In this document: positions 32,873 to 40,699 of the stretch, piece after piece
Numbering within the stretch: the first letter of the stretch is position 1
Layout of the letters: each line of letters starts with the position of its first letter
NCBI GenBank assembly: GCA_027485645.1
Contig: JAIXQR010000001.1
Coordinates: 124,001 to 188,000 of the forward strand
Length of the DNA: 64,000 nt
Direction of reading: 5' to 3'
DNA from: a bacterium
Lineage (GTDB): Bacteria; Armatimonadota; Fimbriimonadia; Fimbriimonadales; Fimbriimonadaceae
The notes under the pieces: generated by a model
The model's input: only the letters and a program-made list of their open reading frames with translations
Databases searched by the model: none
What the model was told of the DNA's origin: nothing
Translations under genes and position numbers: made by a program

Positions 32873-34585
32873 ATGAGCATGATCGCACTAACTTCGGCAT
32901 TCTGGGCAATCGCCCTCGCACCAAAGGTGGAGGTCACCGTCGACTGCCCAGAAGGGCAGGTCGTCACGGGCGAGCGGAAGTTTCGCGTCACCGTAACGAA
33001 CACCAATCCCGACGACAACGTGAACCAGGTTGAGTTTTACGTCGGGGCTGACCTACGAGATAGCGATACCAGCACCCCATACGAGTTCCGCATCGACTCG
33101 CTTGCTGAAGAAGAGGGTCCGCTCAAACTCCGATTTAAGGCGTTCACGGCCGAAGGTCAATCTGCCGAAAAGACCATCACCGTCCGCATTGATAACGGTC
33201 TCTCGAAAGGCGCGGGTTTCCACATCGAACAGGGAACCGTTTCTTTCTCGGACGGCAAGTACCGGGAAGCCATTGTCAGCGGTCGCATTGCTCTGAAGAT
33301 TGAAGAGAAGTCCGTTGCCGCGCGAGTTCTGCTCGCCCGCGCCAACTTTGCCCTTGGCATTTTCGATACGGCGCAGAAGTTTGCCGAAGATGCGCTTGCG
33401 ATTGATCCGGTGAACGTCGCCGCTTCCGAAGTGCTCTCGGGTGTAAACCTTCGCCGTGCTTTCAACACCGTTAGCCGCGATGGCGACCGAGCCGGAACCC
33501 TAGCTTCGATCCGATCGGCATTTAAGCAGGCTGTAGAAGCTCGAAAGCGCGTTCTCGACGCTACGCTCGATCAGATCGGTGCGCCGACGGACATCAATCT
33601 GGTTGCCTACGCCGATGCGGCGATTCGCGCCCAGCGCTACTCGCTGGTCATCAACTCCGTTGCCCCGGCATTTGATCGAGACAACTCGCGAACCGACCTG
33701 GCGAACCGACTGGCTTACTCTTACGTTCGAACCGGTCGCTACGCTGACGCATTGAAGGTGCTCGGAACGCTGAAGCGGTACGGCAAGCTCGACGCTTATT
33801 CGTTTGCAACGGCAGCAGTGGCCAACGCACAGCTCGGCGAAACCACGAATTCGGATGAGGCGATCAAGGAAGCCCTGCTCTCGAACGAGTCCGATCTTGG
33901 TGTGCTAACTGCCCAGGCCTTCATTGCGCTTAAGTACAACCGCACCAACGTTCTTGCGAATCTTTCGAACCGACTTGTGAACGATCGCGCTCAGCGAACC
34001 GAGACTTGGTATTACGTGGCGGCGGTGAATAACCGACTGCGACGGTTCCAAGAGGGACGCCGGGGCTTCGAGCGATCGGTCTTGGCCGAGCCAACGAACG
34101 TTGATGCCTACATCGAGCGCGGAAACGAATCAATGGCCGTTGTCACCAGCAGCAAGCTGGAGCAAAAGGAACTCGACTACCTGTACGATACGGCGCGCGC
34201 CTTCTACGACACCGCGCTGGTGGCTCGCCCAGAATCGGCGGAAGCTCTCTCTGGCGTTCTGACCGTACTTCTGTACCAGAACAAGCCAGCGGAAGCGGTT
34301 GCCTACGGTGAGGCCGCAATCAAGGCCAGTCCAGAAAGCGCGATTGCGCACTACGCGGCGGCGGCTGCTTATGCAGAACAGGCATCGTTCCTTTCGAAGC
34401 AGGCAGGCGGTCGAATTTCCGCCGATGTTTCCAAGTTCAACGGCTTGGCGGCGGCGGCAAACCGAAAGGCCGGAACTCTGGATACCAAGTTCCTCGAAGG
34501 TCGTACCATTCCAAAGGTGGCCGACGTACTGAAGTACCTCACCGAAGCGGGTCGAAGCCCAGTTCTCTCCGCTCCTTCACGGTAA
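32873..34585 (+). CDS. Exported TPR protein with N-terminal Ig-like domain
   Basis: 570 aa from ATG at 32873 (the frame begins at TTG 32837). The N-terminus MSMIALTSAFWAIALAPK looks like a short signal. Residues ~20-110 resemble an immunoglobulin-like fold (VTVDCPEGQVVTGERKFRVTV, VEFYVGADLRDSDTSTPYEF, KAFTAEGQSAEKTITV). The remainder consists of TPR-like helix pairs (ARVLLARANFALGIFDTAQKF, YVRTGRYADALKVLGTLKRY, GRRGFERSVLAEPTNVDAY). Probably a periplasmic scaffold; no enzymatic motif. It converges with the TIGR02588 gene (9-bp overlap). Confidence 0.75.
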   Translation: MSMIALTSAFWAIALAPKVEVTVDCPEGQVVTGERKFRVTVTNTNPDDNVNQVEFYVGADLRDSDTSTPYEFRIDSLAEEEGPLKLRFKAFTAEGQSAEKTITVRIDNGLSKGAGFHIEQGTVSFSDGKYREAIVSGRIALKIEEKSVAARVLLARANFALGIFDTAQKFAEDALAIDPVNVAASEVLSGVNLRRAFNTVSRDGDRAGTLASIRSAFKQAVEARKRVLDATLDQIGAPTDINLVAYADAAIRAQRYSLVINSVAPAFDRDNSRTDLANRLAYSYVRTGRYADALKVLGTLKRYGKLDAYSFATAAVANAQLGETTNSDEAIKEALLSNESDLGVLTAQAFIALKYNRTNVLANLSNRLVNDRAQRTETWYYVAAVNNRLRRFQEGRRGFERSVLAEPTNVDAYIERGNESMAVVTSSKLEQKELDYLYDTARAFYDTALVARPESAEALSGVLTVLLYQNKPAEAVAYGEAAIKASPESAIAHYAAAAAYAEQASFLSKQAGGRISADVSKFNGLAAAANRKAGTLDTKFLEGRTIPKVADVLKYLTEAGRSPVLSAPSR

Positions 34586-34936
34586 GCGGTAACTCGTGAC
34601 GCGGGTCTGGAGCGGAAACTGCTCTGGATCCGCGGAGAACCGCAAGACTCCTCGATCCGAAGAGTCGTTAGGCAAGTAGTCGAACGTGATGGACGCGGTC
34701 TCATTGTTCACCGTCCCTTCCACCGTCACCTGTTCGGCGGTCTGCCGGCCCAAGTTCGTTAGCTTGATCGCCACGTCGTAGCTGTCATTAATTTTCCGGA
34801 CGCTCGTAATCGCGATCTTAAAGTTCACCGTTCGGTCGCGCCCCTGATTGATGTCGATCAACAGGCCGATCGAGACGATCAGAATGATGATCACGCTGAT
34901 GCTGAAAACCGCGACTTCGAGAATGGTTCGTTTCAT
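34577..34936 (-). CDS. TIGR02588-like membrane-anchored protein
   Basis: 119 aa. One N-terminal helix (VAVFSISVIIILIVSIGLLI) and an outer beta-rich domain (VNFKIAITSVRKINDSYDV, LTNLGRQTAEQVTVEGTV). This matches the uncharacterised TIGR02588 family, which is habitually encoded next to TIGR02587 membrane proteins, as here with a 4-bp overlap. Function unknown. Last gene of the long minus-strand chain. Confidence 0.75.
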   Translation of the reverse strand: MKRTILEVAVFSISVIIILIVSIGLLIDINQGRDRTVNFKIAITSVRKINDSYDVAIKLTNLGRQTAEQVTVEGTVNNETASITFDYLPNDSSDRGVLRFSADPEQFPLQTRVTSYRLP

Positions 34937-35799
34937 GCCTTAAAGAGAATTCGACCAGCGGAGGCTCCAAGGGCTCCTGGTACGGCGAGGGTGACAATTT
35001 GGCGAAGATTGACGGCAAATGACCGCTCATCAAGATGGCGGAAAAACCACAGCAGGACAGTCGCCGTGACTAGCGCAACGCCAAGTGTGACAACCGGACC
35101 AAAGATGAGGCGCGGTATGGCGCACTGGGTTCGAAAATCACGGCTTCGGCGTAGGTCGGTAAAGCCAAGAATCAGGGCGGTAAGGATCAGGCAGGCGACT
35201 AACATTCGGAACGCTTTCACCGGCGATGACTCGACCGCGATAAGGAGCACTTCCTCGGTCGGTGCAACGCTCGCCGCAACGAAAATGGCACCGCAGAAAG
35301 CGACCGCGATTTGCCCTAGGATCGGCACTTCGCGCTTGCTGGTGCTGGCGCCGTTGGCATTCGCTCCAAACTGCACGGTGCCAATACTGACGCCGATGCT
35401 GGTGACGAGAGCTTCCATGGTCACCTTGCCGGCAAGTTCGGCGAATGGCATGTGGACGTGAATTCGCCCGATCAGGTGAAGAACGGTTGCGGCGACGATG
35501 AATCCGAGGCCGAGTTCTTCGACGGATTCCATGACGACATCTCGAAATGACGCATCTGGGTGGGTACCGACGGTTCGGTTAAACAGGAGCAAAATCCCAA
35601 AGGTGAGCCCGATGCTCAAAAGAAGGTGAGCGGAAGGGATGGTCGCGCCGTGCTGCCACATTTCCATCGTGAAGAGGAGGGGCAAGCCAAACATTAAACC
35701 GCCGGCCACGCCCTGGGCGTAGGTACCGGCGGCAACAACGATCGTCTGGCTGAGTCTCCTTTGCGGCAACTTCAGGCCGCGAAAAGAGAACCTTCGCAT
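34933..35799 (-). CDS. TIGR02587-like integral membrane protein
   Basis: 288 aa with about seven or eight hydrophobic segments (AGTYAQGVAGGLMFGLPLLF, LLLSIGLTFGILLLF, GLGFIVAATVLHLIG, IAVAFCGAIFVAASVAPTEE, LVACLILTALILGF, VVTLGVALVTATVLLWFF). The sequence is that of the uncharacterised TIGR02587 family. It overlaps the TIGR02588 gene by 4 bp and follows a cyclophilin gene by 5 bp. No transport motif is apparent. Confidence 0.8.
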   Translation of the reverse strand: MRRFSFRGLKLPQRRLSQTIVVAAGTYAQGVAGGLMFGLPLLFTMEMWQHGATIPSAHLLLSIGLTFGILLLFNRTVGTHPDASFRDVVMESVEELGLGFIVAATVLHLIGRIHVHMPFAELAGKVTMEALVTSIGVSIGTVQFGANANGASTSKREVPILGQIAVAFCGAIFVAASVAPTEEVLLIAVESSPVKAFRMLVACLILTALILGFTDLRRSRDFRTQCAIPRLIFGPVVTLGVALVTATVLLWFFRHLDERSFAVNLRQIVTLAVPGALGASAGRILFKA

Positions 35800-35804
35800 T
35801 CAGA

Positions 35805-36530
35805 TCAGCCTTTGACGATCTTAACGGACTTCAGGATCACGGGCTCAACCGGAGCATCGCCTGGCTGAGTCTTCACGTTCGCAATCTTTTCCAGCACGTC
35901 CATTCCGGAGATGAGCTTGCCGAAAGCGGTGTACTGGCCGTCAAGGTGTGGAGCCGTCTTGTGCACGACGAAGAACTGGCTTCCCGCAGAGTCGGGGTCT
36001 TGCGACCGCGCCATGCTGAGAATTCCACCCACGTGAGGCGTGTCGTTGAACTCGTTCTTCACGTTGTAGCCTGGGCCACCGGTTCCTGGAGGTCCGTTCT
36101 TCTCGCCGCCAGGCTTGGTGTTCGGGTCGCCGCCCTGAATCATGAAGCCCTTGATGATGCGGTGGAATCGCGTGCCGTCGTAATAGCCCTTCTTGGCCAA
36201 GTAAACAAAGTTCTTGGCGTGGTTTGGTGCTTTATCCAAGAAGAACTTCGCCTTCATGGTGCCCATGCTGGTTTCGATAACCACGACGTCGGAAGCCGAG
36301 ACAACGGTATCGGCGTACGGTGGCTTATCGACAGACTTGCTCTGGTCAGCTGGCGTCGATTCAGTCTTTGCTGGCTCGGCTGGGGTCTCGGCTGGGGTCG
36401 ATGGGGTGGTCGAGGAAGAGCCCGAAGTCGTCGTGCTCGAGTCGAGAGTTGCGGTTTCGGCCGGCTTTGAATCACAGCCAAAGCCGAGCATGGAAATTCC
36501 AAGGATCAAAGGCAAGATGCGGGTAATCAT
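35805..36530 (-). CDS. Cyclophilin-type peptidyl-prolyl isomerase, lipoprotein
   Basis: 241 aa. The signal MITRILPLILGISMLGFGC gives an acylated Cys19. A Ser/Thr/Pro/Ala-rich linker of about 50 residues follows, then a cyclophilin domain with FHRIIKGFMIQGGDP and DSAGSQFFVVH. It should assist folding of exported proteins at the outer face of a membrane. Its start overlaps the stop of the second, leaderless cyclophilin by 4 bp, so a cytoplasmic and an exported isomerase are made from one message. Confidence 0.9.
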   Translation of the reverse strand: MITRILPLILGISMLGFGCDSKPAETATLDSSTTTSGSSSTTPSTPAETPAEPAKTESTPADQSKSVDKPPYADTVVSASDVVVIETSMGTMKAKFFLDKAPNHAKNFVYLAKKGYYDGTRFHRIIKGFMIQGGDPNTKPGGEKNGPPGTGGPGYNVKNEFNDTPHVGGILSMARSQDPDSAGSQFFVVHKTAPHLDGQYTAFGKLISGMDVLEKIANVKTQPGDAPVEPVILKSVKIVKG

Positions 36531-37048
36531 TCGGTAGCTCCGTAGGTTTCGAGAGTTGCTTTCTCAATGATAGCGGGATTGGCCGGAAGAGGTCGATCCG
36601 CGCGATCGCGAGGCAAGTTCACGATTGCGTCTACGACATCCATGCCTTCAAACACTTCGCCGTATGCGGAGTACTGACGGTCGAGGTGCGGCGAGTATTT
36701 CACCATGAGGAAGAATTGGCTTCCGGCCGAGTTTGGATCGGCGGTGCGAGCGGCGCTCAGGATGCCTCGCTCGTGCTTCACGTCGTTAAACTCCGCAGGA
36801 ATCGTGTAGCCAGGGCCGCCGGTGCCGGCAGGGCCAGTTGCGCCTGGTTTGGTGTTCGGGCAGCCGCCCTGAATCATGAAGCCAGGAATAACTCGGTGGA
36901 AGTGGATACCGTCGTAGTAGCCATCGGTCACAAGCTTCTTGAAAGCAGCAACGTGCTTCGGAGCTTTGTCTTCCAGGAATCGAAGTTTGATGATGCCAAG
37001 GTTCGTATGGAGAACCGCGATTTCTTCGCCAGCGGCGGGTAATGCCAT
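36527..37048 (-). CDS. Cyclophilin-type peptidyl-prolyl isomerase, cytoplasmic
   Basis: 173 aa from ATG at 37048. VLHTNLGIIKLRFLEDKAPKH, FHRVIPGFMIQGGCP and NSAGSQFFLMVKYSPHLD are cyclophilin motifs, and FHR holds the catalytic Arg. There is no signal peptide. The frame extends to 37141 but the extra part is Arg/Pro-rich and overlaps the dapB 3' end, so the internal ATG is chosen. It is similar to the neighbouring lipoprotein cyclophilin, likely an old duplication. Confidence 0.88.
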   Translation of the reverse strand: MALPAAGEEIAVLHTNLGIIKLRFLEDKAPKHVAAFKKLVTDGYYDGIHFHRVIPGFMIQGGCPNTKPGATGPAGTGGPGYTIPAEFNDVKHERGILSAARTADPNSAGSQFFLMVKYSPHLDRQYSAYGEVFEGMDVVDAIVNLPRDRADRPLPANPAIIEKATLETYGATE

Positions 37049-37068
37049 AGGTGAAACTGTACCGGACC

Positions 37069-37863
37069 TTAGCGAGAGGACGGGAACAATATCTGGTCTA
37101 GGCCTACCGTGAGTCCTTTGGATGTTCTCGCGGCCTGGCAAGACAGCTTCACTCCGGCGAGGAACGAACTTCGGCTCAGGCTGTCGTGTCGCAGGGTTAA
37201 GGTTTCACCGAGTCCACCGAACATGACTTGCTGGTGGGCCAACATGCCGGGCAGGCGGACGCTGTGCACCGGAACGTCGGCCACCGTGGCGCCGCGAGCG
37301 CCTTCGGCTTTTAGAAACGGGGTTGGCAGCGGCATCGGCGGCCGAGAGCGACCACGTTGGATCAGCTCGGCGGTGAGCATGGCCGTTCCGCTCGGAGCAT
37401 CTTCTTTGCGCTCGTGGTGCATTTCGATGATCTCGGCATCCGGCAGCCATTGAGCGGCAAGCTCGGAGAACTTCATCATCAGAACGGCGCCAATAGCGAA
37501 GTTCGGGATGTAGAGCACGGCGAGCCCCTTCGAATTAGCGATGACCGAGAGTTGATCTAAGTCAGCCTGGGCAAGGCCGGTGGCTCCGATGACGGAGGGC
37601 ACGTTTTGCTCGGCGGCCACGAGGGTGTTTTGGACGGCGACTTGTCGGTGTGACAGATCCAGCAAGACATCGATGGGATGCGCGTGAATCGCTTCGCCCA
37701 AATCCGTGAACATTGGAAGCTCGGGAACCGTGGGATGGACTTTGCCGCTTTGCCGCGAGATGCCAAACGCGACGGCGAATTCGGGATCGGAGTTCAGCCC
37801 GGCGGCGATTTCGGTGCCCATTCGACCGGTAGCGCCAACGATTCCTACCCGCAGGTTTGCCAT
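37069..37863 (-). CDS. dapB: 4-hydroxy-tetrahydrodipicolinate reductase
   Basis: 264 aa. Reduces 4-hydroxy-tetrahydrodipicolinate in the diaminopimelate/lysine pathway, feeding peptidoglycan. The NAD(P)-binding motif VGIVGATGRMGTEIA and the catalytic stretch EMHHERKEDAPSGTA (His and Lys) are complete. It sits in a mixed chain of genes, 9 bp after a secreted unknown and 20 bp before the cyclophilins; other dap genes are not nearby. Confidence 0.93.
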   Translation of the reverse strand: MANLRVGIVGATGRMGTEIAAGLNSDPEFAVAFGISRQSGKVHPTVPELPMFTDLGEAIHAHPIDVLLDLSHRQVAVQNTLVAAEQNVPSVIGATGLAQADLDQLSVIANSKGLAVLYIPNFAIGAVLMMKFSELAAQWLPDAEIIEMHHERKEDAPSGTAMLTAELIQRGRSRPPMPLPTPFLKAEGARGATVADVPVHSVRLPGMLAHQQVMFGGLGETLTLRHDSLSRSSFLAGVKLSCQAARTSKGLTVGLDQILFPSSR

Positions 37864-37872
37864 TCCGCTAGT

Positions 37873-38526
37873 TTACTGGCGTTCCATCTGGATGCCGATG
37901 CTGTCGCGCACCAGCAGAATTTGGCCCTTGTCGTCGAAGAACGATTCGACCTTGCGGTTGTTGTATTCAGTGACCACCAGCTCCGCCTGGACGTTTTTGC
38001 CCGGCAAAGGAACGCGGCCCTTGTAGACGGCCTTCGCGGTAGTCCAGACGTCGGCTTCCGTGAACTGTTGCCAGGTAACGGTCTGTCCGGCTTTCGGCTT
38101 TTCTCGAATGAACCAGAACTCGCTTGGGTTCGCGATCGGCACATCCTTCAGGAACGGCACATTTCGGGTTTCGCGAGTTCCCGAGCGGTCGATCACGACA
38201 TTCGCACCTTTGGCGTCGAAGGTCACGATCTTGGAATCTTTTGGTCGGCCCTTCTCGAGGCTTTGCACGTACCGCCGGATCATTTGCCCTTTGATGTCGT
38301 AAATGCTTTGCTGGCGAGTGGTCAAGTCGCCGTTCTCAAGGCGGACTTCGACGCTCTTGCCGCCCTGGGTCAGAAGCTTCTGGCTCACGACGGCCTTACC
38401 GAGATCGGTCCAAACGCCATCTTCCGTTTTCTGCTTCACGATCAATTCGATCGATCCGCCTTGCGCGAAACTAAACGCAACGAACCCGGAAAAGCCTAAA
38501 GCCATGAACAGAGGCTTTGGTCTCAT
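37873..38526 (-). CDS. Exported hypothetical protein
   Basis: 217 aa. A signal peptide (MALGFSGFVAFSFAQG) is followed by a beta-rich, basic domain without Cys (GGSIELIVKQKTEDGVWTDL, GQTVTWQQFTEADVWTTAKA, VVTEYNNRKVESFFDDKG). It is reminiscent of small envelope-stress or substrate-binding repeats, but I recognise no family. It overlaps the upstream FAD oxidoreductase by 4 bp. Confidence 0.65.
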   Translation of the reverse strand: MRPKPLFMALGFSGFVAFSFAQGGSIELIVKQKTEDGVWTDLGKAVVSQKLLTQGGKSVEVRLENGDLTTRQQSIYDIKGQMIRRYVQSLEKGRPKDSKIVTFDAKGANVVIDRSGTRETRNVPFLKDVPIANPSEFWFIREKPKAGQTVTWQQFTEADVWTTAKAVYKGRVPLPGKNVQAELVVTEYNNRKVESFFDDKGQILLVRDSIGIQMERQ

Positions 38527-39482
38527 AGTGCCAACATTCTAGCGGCTTTTAGCCCGACTTCATAGGCATCTTCTAGATGCCCGCCAAGTAGGCCATCCGA
38601 GGCCAGGATGACCTTAGATCCGGGTGGGTTCACCTGACCGAAGTCGGCAAAGCTTTCTGGTTGTGAGTATTTCCAGCGCATCACATCGCTGACGGCCGGC
38701 ACGGCATGCGCGTTACCCATGAGTTCGCCGACGTAGGTCGAAACGGTACTCACAAGATCGGCGTCCGGTCGGTCGTACTCTCGCGCGCTGAAAGTGCGGT
38801 TCATCTGGGCAACCAAGGTCGGTGGGCGGCCAGGAACTTTGTTACTTTCGAGGCTGAGCCAAGTTAGCGGGTGCGATTGCTCGGGGTCGAGCACGGCGAA
38901 GTAGCTGGTTTCGGGCAAGGGCGTTTCGTAACCGAGCAGAACGCTGATGCAAGCGCGATAACGGACATTCCCGATCGGGCGGGACTCATTCATTCCCCAG
39001 AGCAACAGGCTGGTTTGGGGAATGGGGCAGGTGAGGATGATGGCGTCGAACACATCATCAGCGATTCGATACTGCTCCCCAATTTTTTCGATGGAGTCCA
39101 CGCTGATTTCGGAACGAATGTTCAGACCGGCGGCAAGTAGCTTTGCTAACGTGTTCATGCCGTTTTGGTAACAGTAGCGTGTTCCGCCCCGGCGTGGATC
39201 GCCTGGCCGCACGCGGAGGTTTTCGTGGGTCGCGACGGGCAGGGTGACCTTGGTGAGTTCCGAGGTTGGGAGCTCTTCAAGAATGACTTGCTCGAGGGCT
39301 TTGCCTCGCGGCAGGATGCTTGTTGCGCCGGAATCCCAGAAGAAATCGCCACGGCGACGGGTGGCGCATCGGCCGCCGGGTCCTCGGCTTTTCTCAAACA
39401 GGATGGCTTCGTGGCCGAGTTTTTGGAGTTCGCGTCCGGCGGCCAAGCCAGCCATTCCGGCTCCGATAATGCCTACCTTCAT
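38523..39482 (-). CDS. Renalase-like FAD-dependent oxidoreductase
   Basis: 319 aa. VGIIGAGMAGLAAGRELQKLGHEAILFEKSRGPGGRCATRR is the FAD-binding N-terminus typical of renalase-type amine oxidases, with a C-terminal FAD contact (VILASDGLLGGHLEDAYEVGLKAA). Substrate unknown. It overlaps neighbours on both sides by 4 bp, and the gene upstream is a related flavoprotein, suggesting a pair working on one pathway. Confidence 0.82.
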   Translation of the reverse strand: MKVGIIGAGMAGLAAGRELQKLGHEAILFEKSRGPGGRCATRRRGDFFWDSGATSILPRGKALEQVILEELPTSELTKVTLPVATHENLRVRPGDPRRGGTRYCYQNGMNTLAKLLAAGLNIRSEISVDSIEKIGEQYRIADDVFDAIILTCPIPQTSLLLWGMNESRPIGNVRYRACISVLLGYETPLPETSYFAVLDPEQSHPLTWLSLESNKVPGRPPTLVAQMNRTFSAREYDRPDADLVSTVSTYVGELMGNAHAVPAVSDVMRWKYSQPESFADFGQVNPPGSKVILASDGLLGGHLEDAYEVGLKAARMLAL

Positions 39483-40699
39483 GCTGAGTACCTACGTGCC
39501 ACGGCTTGCGCGCATTGGCGGCCCGCTTGCATTGCGCCGTCGATACTGCAGTTTTGGCTAAAGTCGCCCGACAGCCACAGGTTGGGGATGCGGGTTTCGT
39601 ACGCCGGCCGCTGATCTTGGAAACCCGGCGGTTGCGCGAACTGGGCGTCCCGGATGTGGTCGACTTTCAGCAACGTCAGTCCGCGGAAGGAGTGGGCCGG
39701 GAACCACGTGCGAAGCTCGGCTTCGACCGCTTCAGGATGGACTTCGGTTTGGCCAAGGACGGTTGCGCTGAAGAGATGCCCGCCGTTTGGCGCGAGGTCT
39801 GGCGAAACGATGCTAAGCGGGGCGACCTCGTTGATGAGCCCATGTCCGCTGCCGTTGAGCAGCAAGTACGGCTCGGGGACCAGCGGATCTTGAACGGCGT
39901 AGGTGAGGCAGACGGAGGACTTCACTCCGCTCACCACCGGCTGATGGGTTAAGGTTTCCGTTCCGGTATGGCCCGCGCAAACGATGGTTGCGGCGTAGCT
40001 CTTCGCGCTTTCTCCGAGCACTCTCACCGAGGTGCCGCTGACTTCGGCTACGTCGCAGGCGGTTCGAATCCGGGTGTTTTTGAGTCCGTCTGCCAGTTGC
40101 TGTGGGATCGCTTCGATTCCCTTCGCCGGGGTCGCCGCTCCCCCTCGGGCCACGCAGGCAAAGACAAATAGGAATTGCCGCGCAGAGACGCTGAGGGAGC
40201 GATCCAGGAAGATGCCGCCAAAAAACGGCCGCGCAAACCGGTCGAGATAGGCATCGGACATGCCAAATCCGCGAAGGAACGATTCCGCCGATTCGTCGGC
40301 AAGTTTGTTTCTCTCGGCTTCTTCAAGGCCGAGGGCGTATTGCCGTAGCCGGAGAGTAAGCAGTTTGTCCTTTAAGCCGAGAAGCGGCGAGATCGCCGTC
40401 GAAAGCGGTCGGTCGGCGTCAATTAGGTTCCAGGCGTCTCCAGTCCAGACCCGTGCTCCGTTTTTCCAAAACTTCAGATCGAGTTTCTGGTGATCGAGGA
40501 GTTCTTGGGCGTTTGGATAGGCCGGGAAGTACACCTGGAAACCCCGATCGACCTGGAATCCTCGGACCGTATCGGTTCTCAATTTGCCGCCGACGCGGTC
40601 GGACTGCTCAAAGAGATCAACCGCGAACCCGGCACTTTCTAGGGTCTTGGCGCAGGTTAGACCAGCCAACCCTCCGCCGACCACCGCAATGCGCGTCAT
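39479..40699 (-). CDS. FAD-dependent amine oxidase/phytoene desaturase-like protein
   Basis: 406 aa. The dinucleotide motif VVGGGLAGLTCAKTLESAG is followed by EQSDRVGGKLRTDTV, the signature of NAD(P)-binding Rossmann flavoproteins of the desaturase/protoporphyrinogen oxidase group. The C-terminal LWLSGDFSQNCSIDGAMQAG completes the FAD site. The middle (FFGGIFLDRSLSVSARQF) is shared by uncharacterised bacterial members. It could act on carotenoids, amines or porphyrins; no pathway neighbours decide. 4-bp overlaps link it to the helicase gene and the renalase-like gene. Confidence 0.83.
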   Translation of the reverse strand: MTRIAVVGGGLAGLTCAKTLESAGFAVDLFEQSDRVGGKLRTDTVRGFQVDRGFQVYFPAYPNAQELLDHQKLDLKFWKNGARVWTGDAWNLIDADRPLSTAISPLLGLKDKLLTLRLRQYALGLEEAERNKLADESAESFLRGFGMSDAYLDRFARPFFGGIFLDRSLSVSARQFLFVFACVARGGAATPAKGIEAIPQQLADGLKNTRIRTACDVAEVSGTSVRVLGESAKSYAATIVCAGHTGTETLTHQPVVSGVKSSVCLTYAVQDPLVPEPYLLLNGSGHGLINEVAPLSIVSPDLAPNGGHLFSATVLGQTEVHPEAVEAELRTWFPAHSFRGLTLLKVDHIRDAQFAQPPGFQDQRPAYETRIPNLWLSGDFSQNCSIDGAMQAGRQCAQAVARRYSA

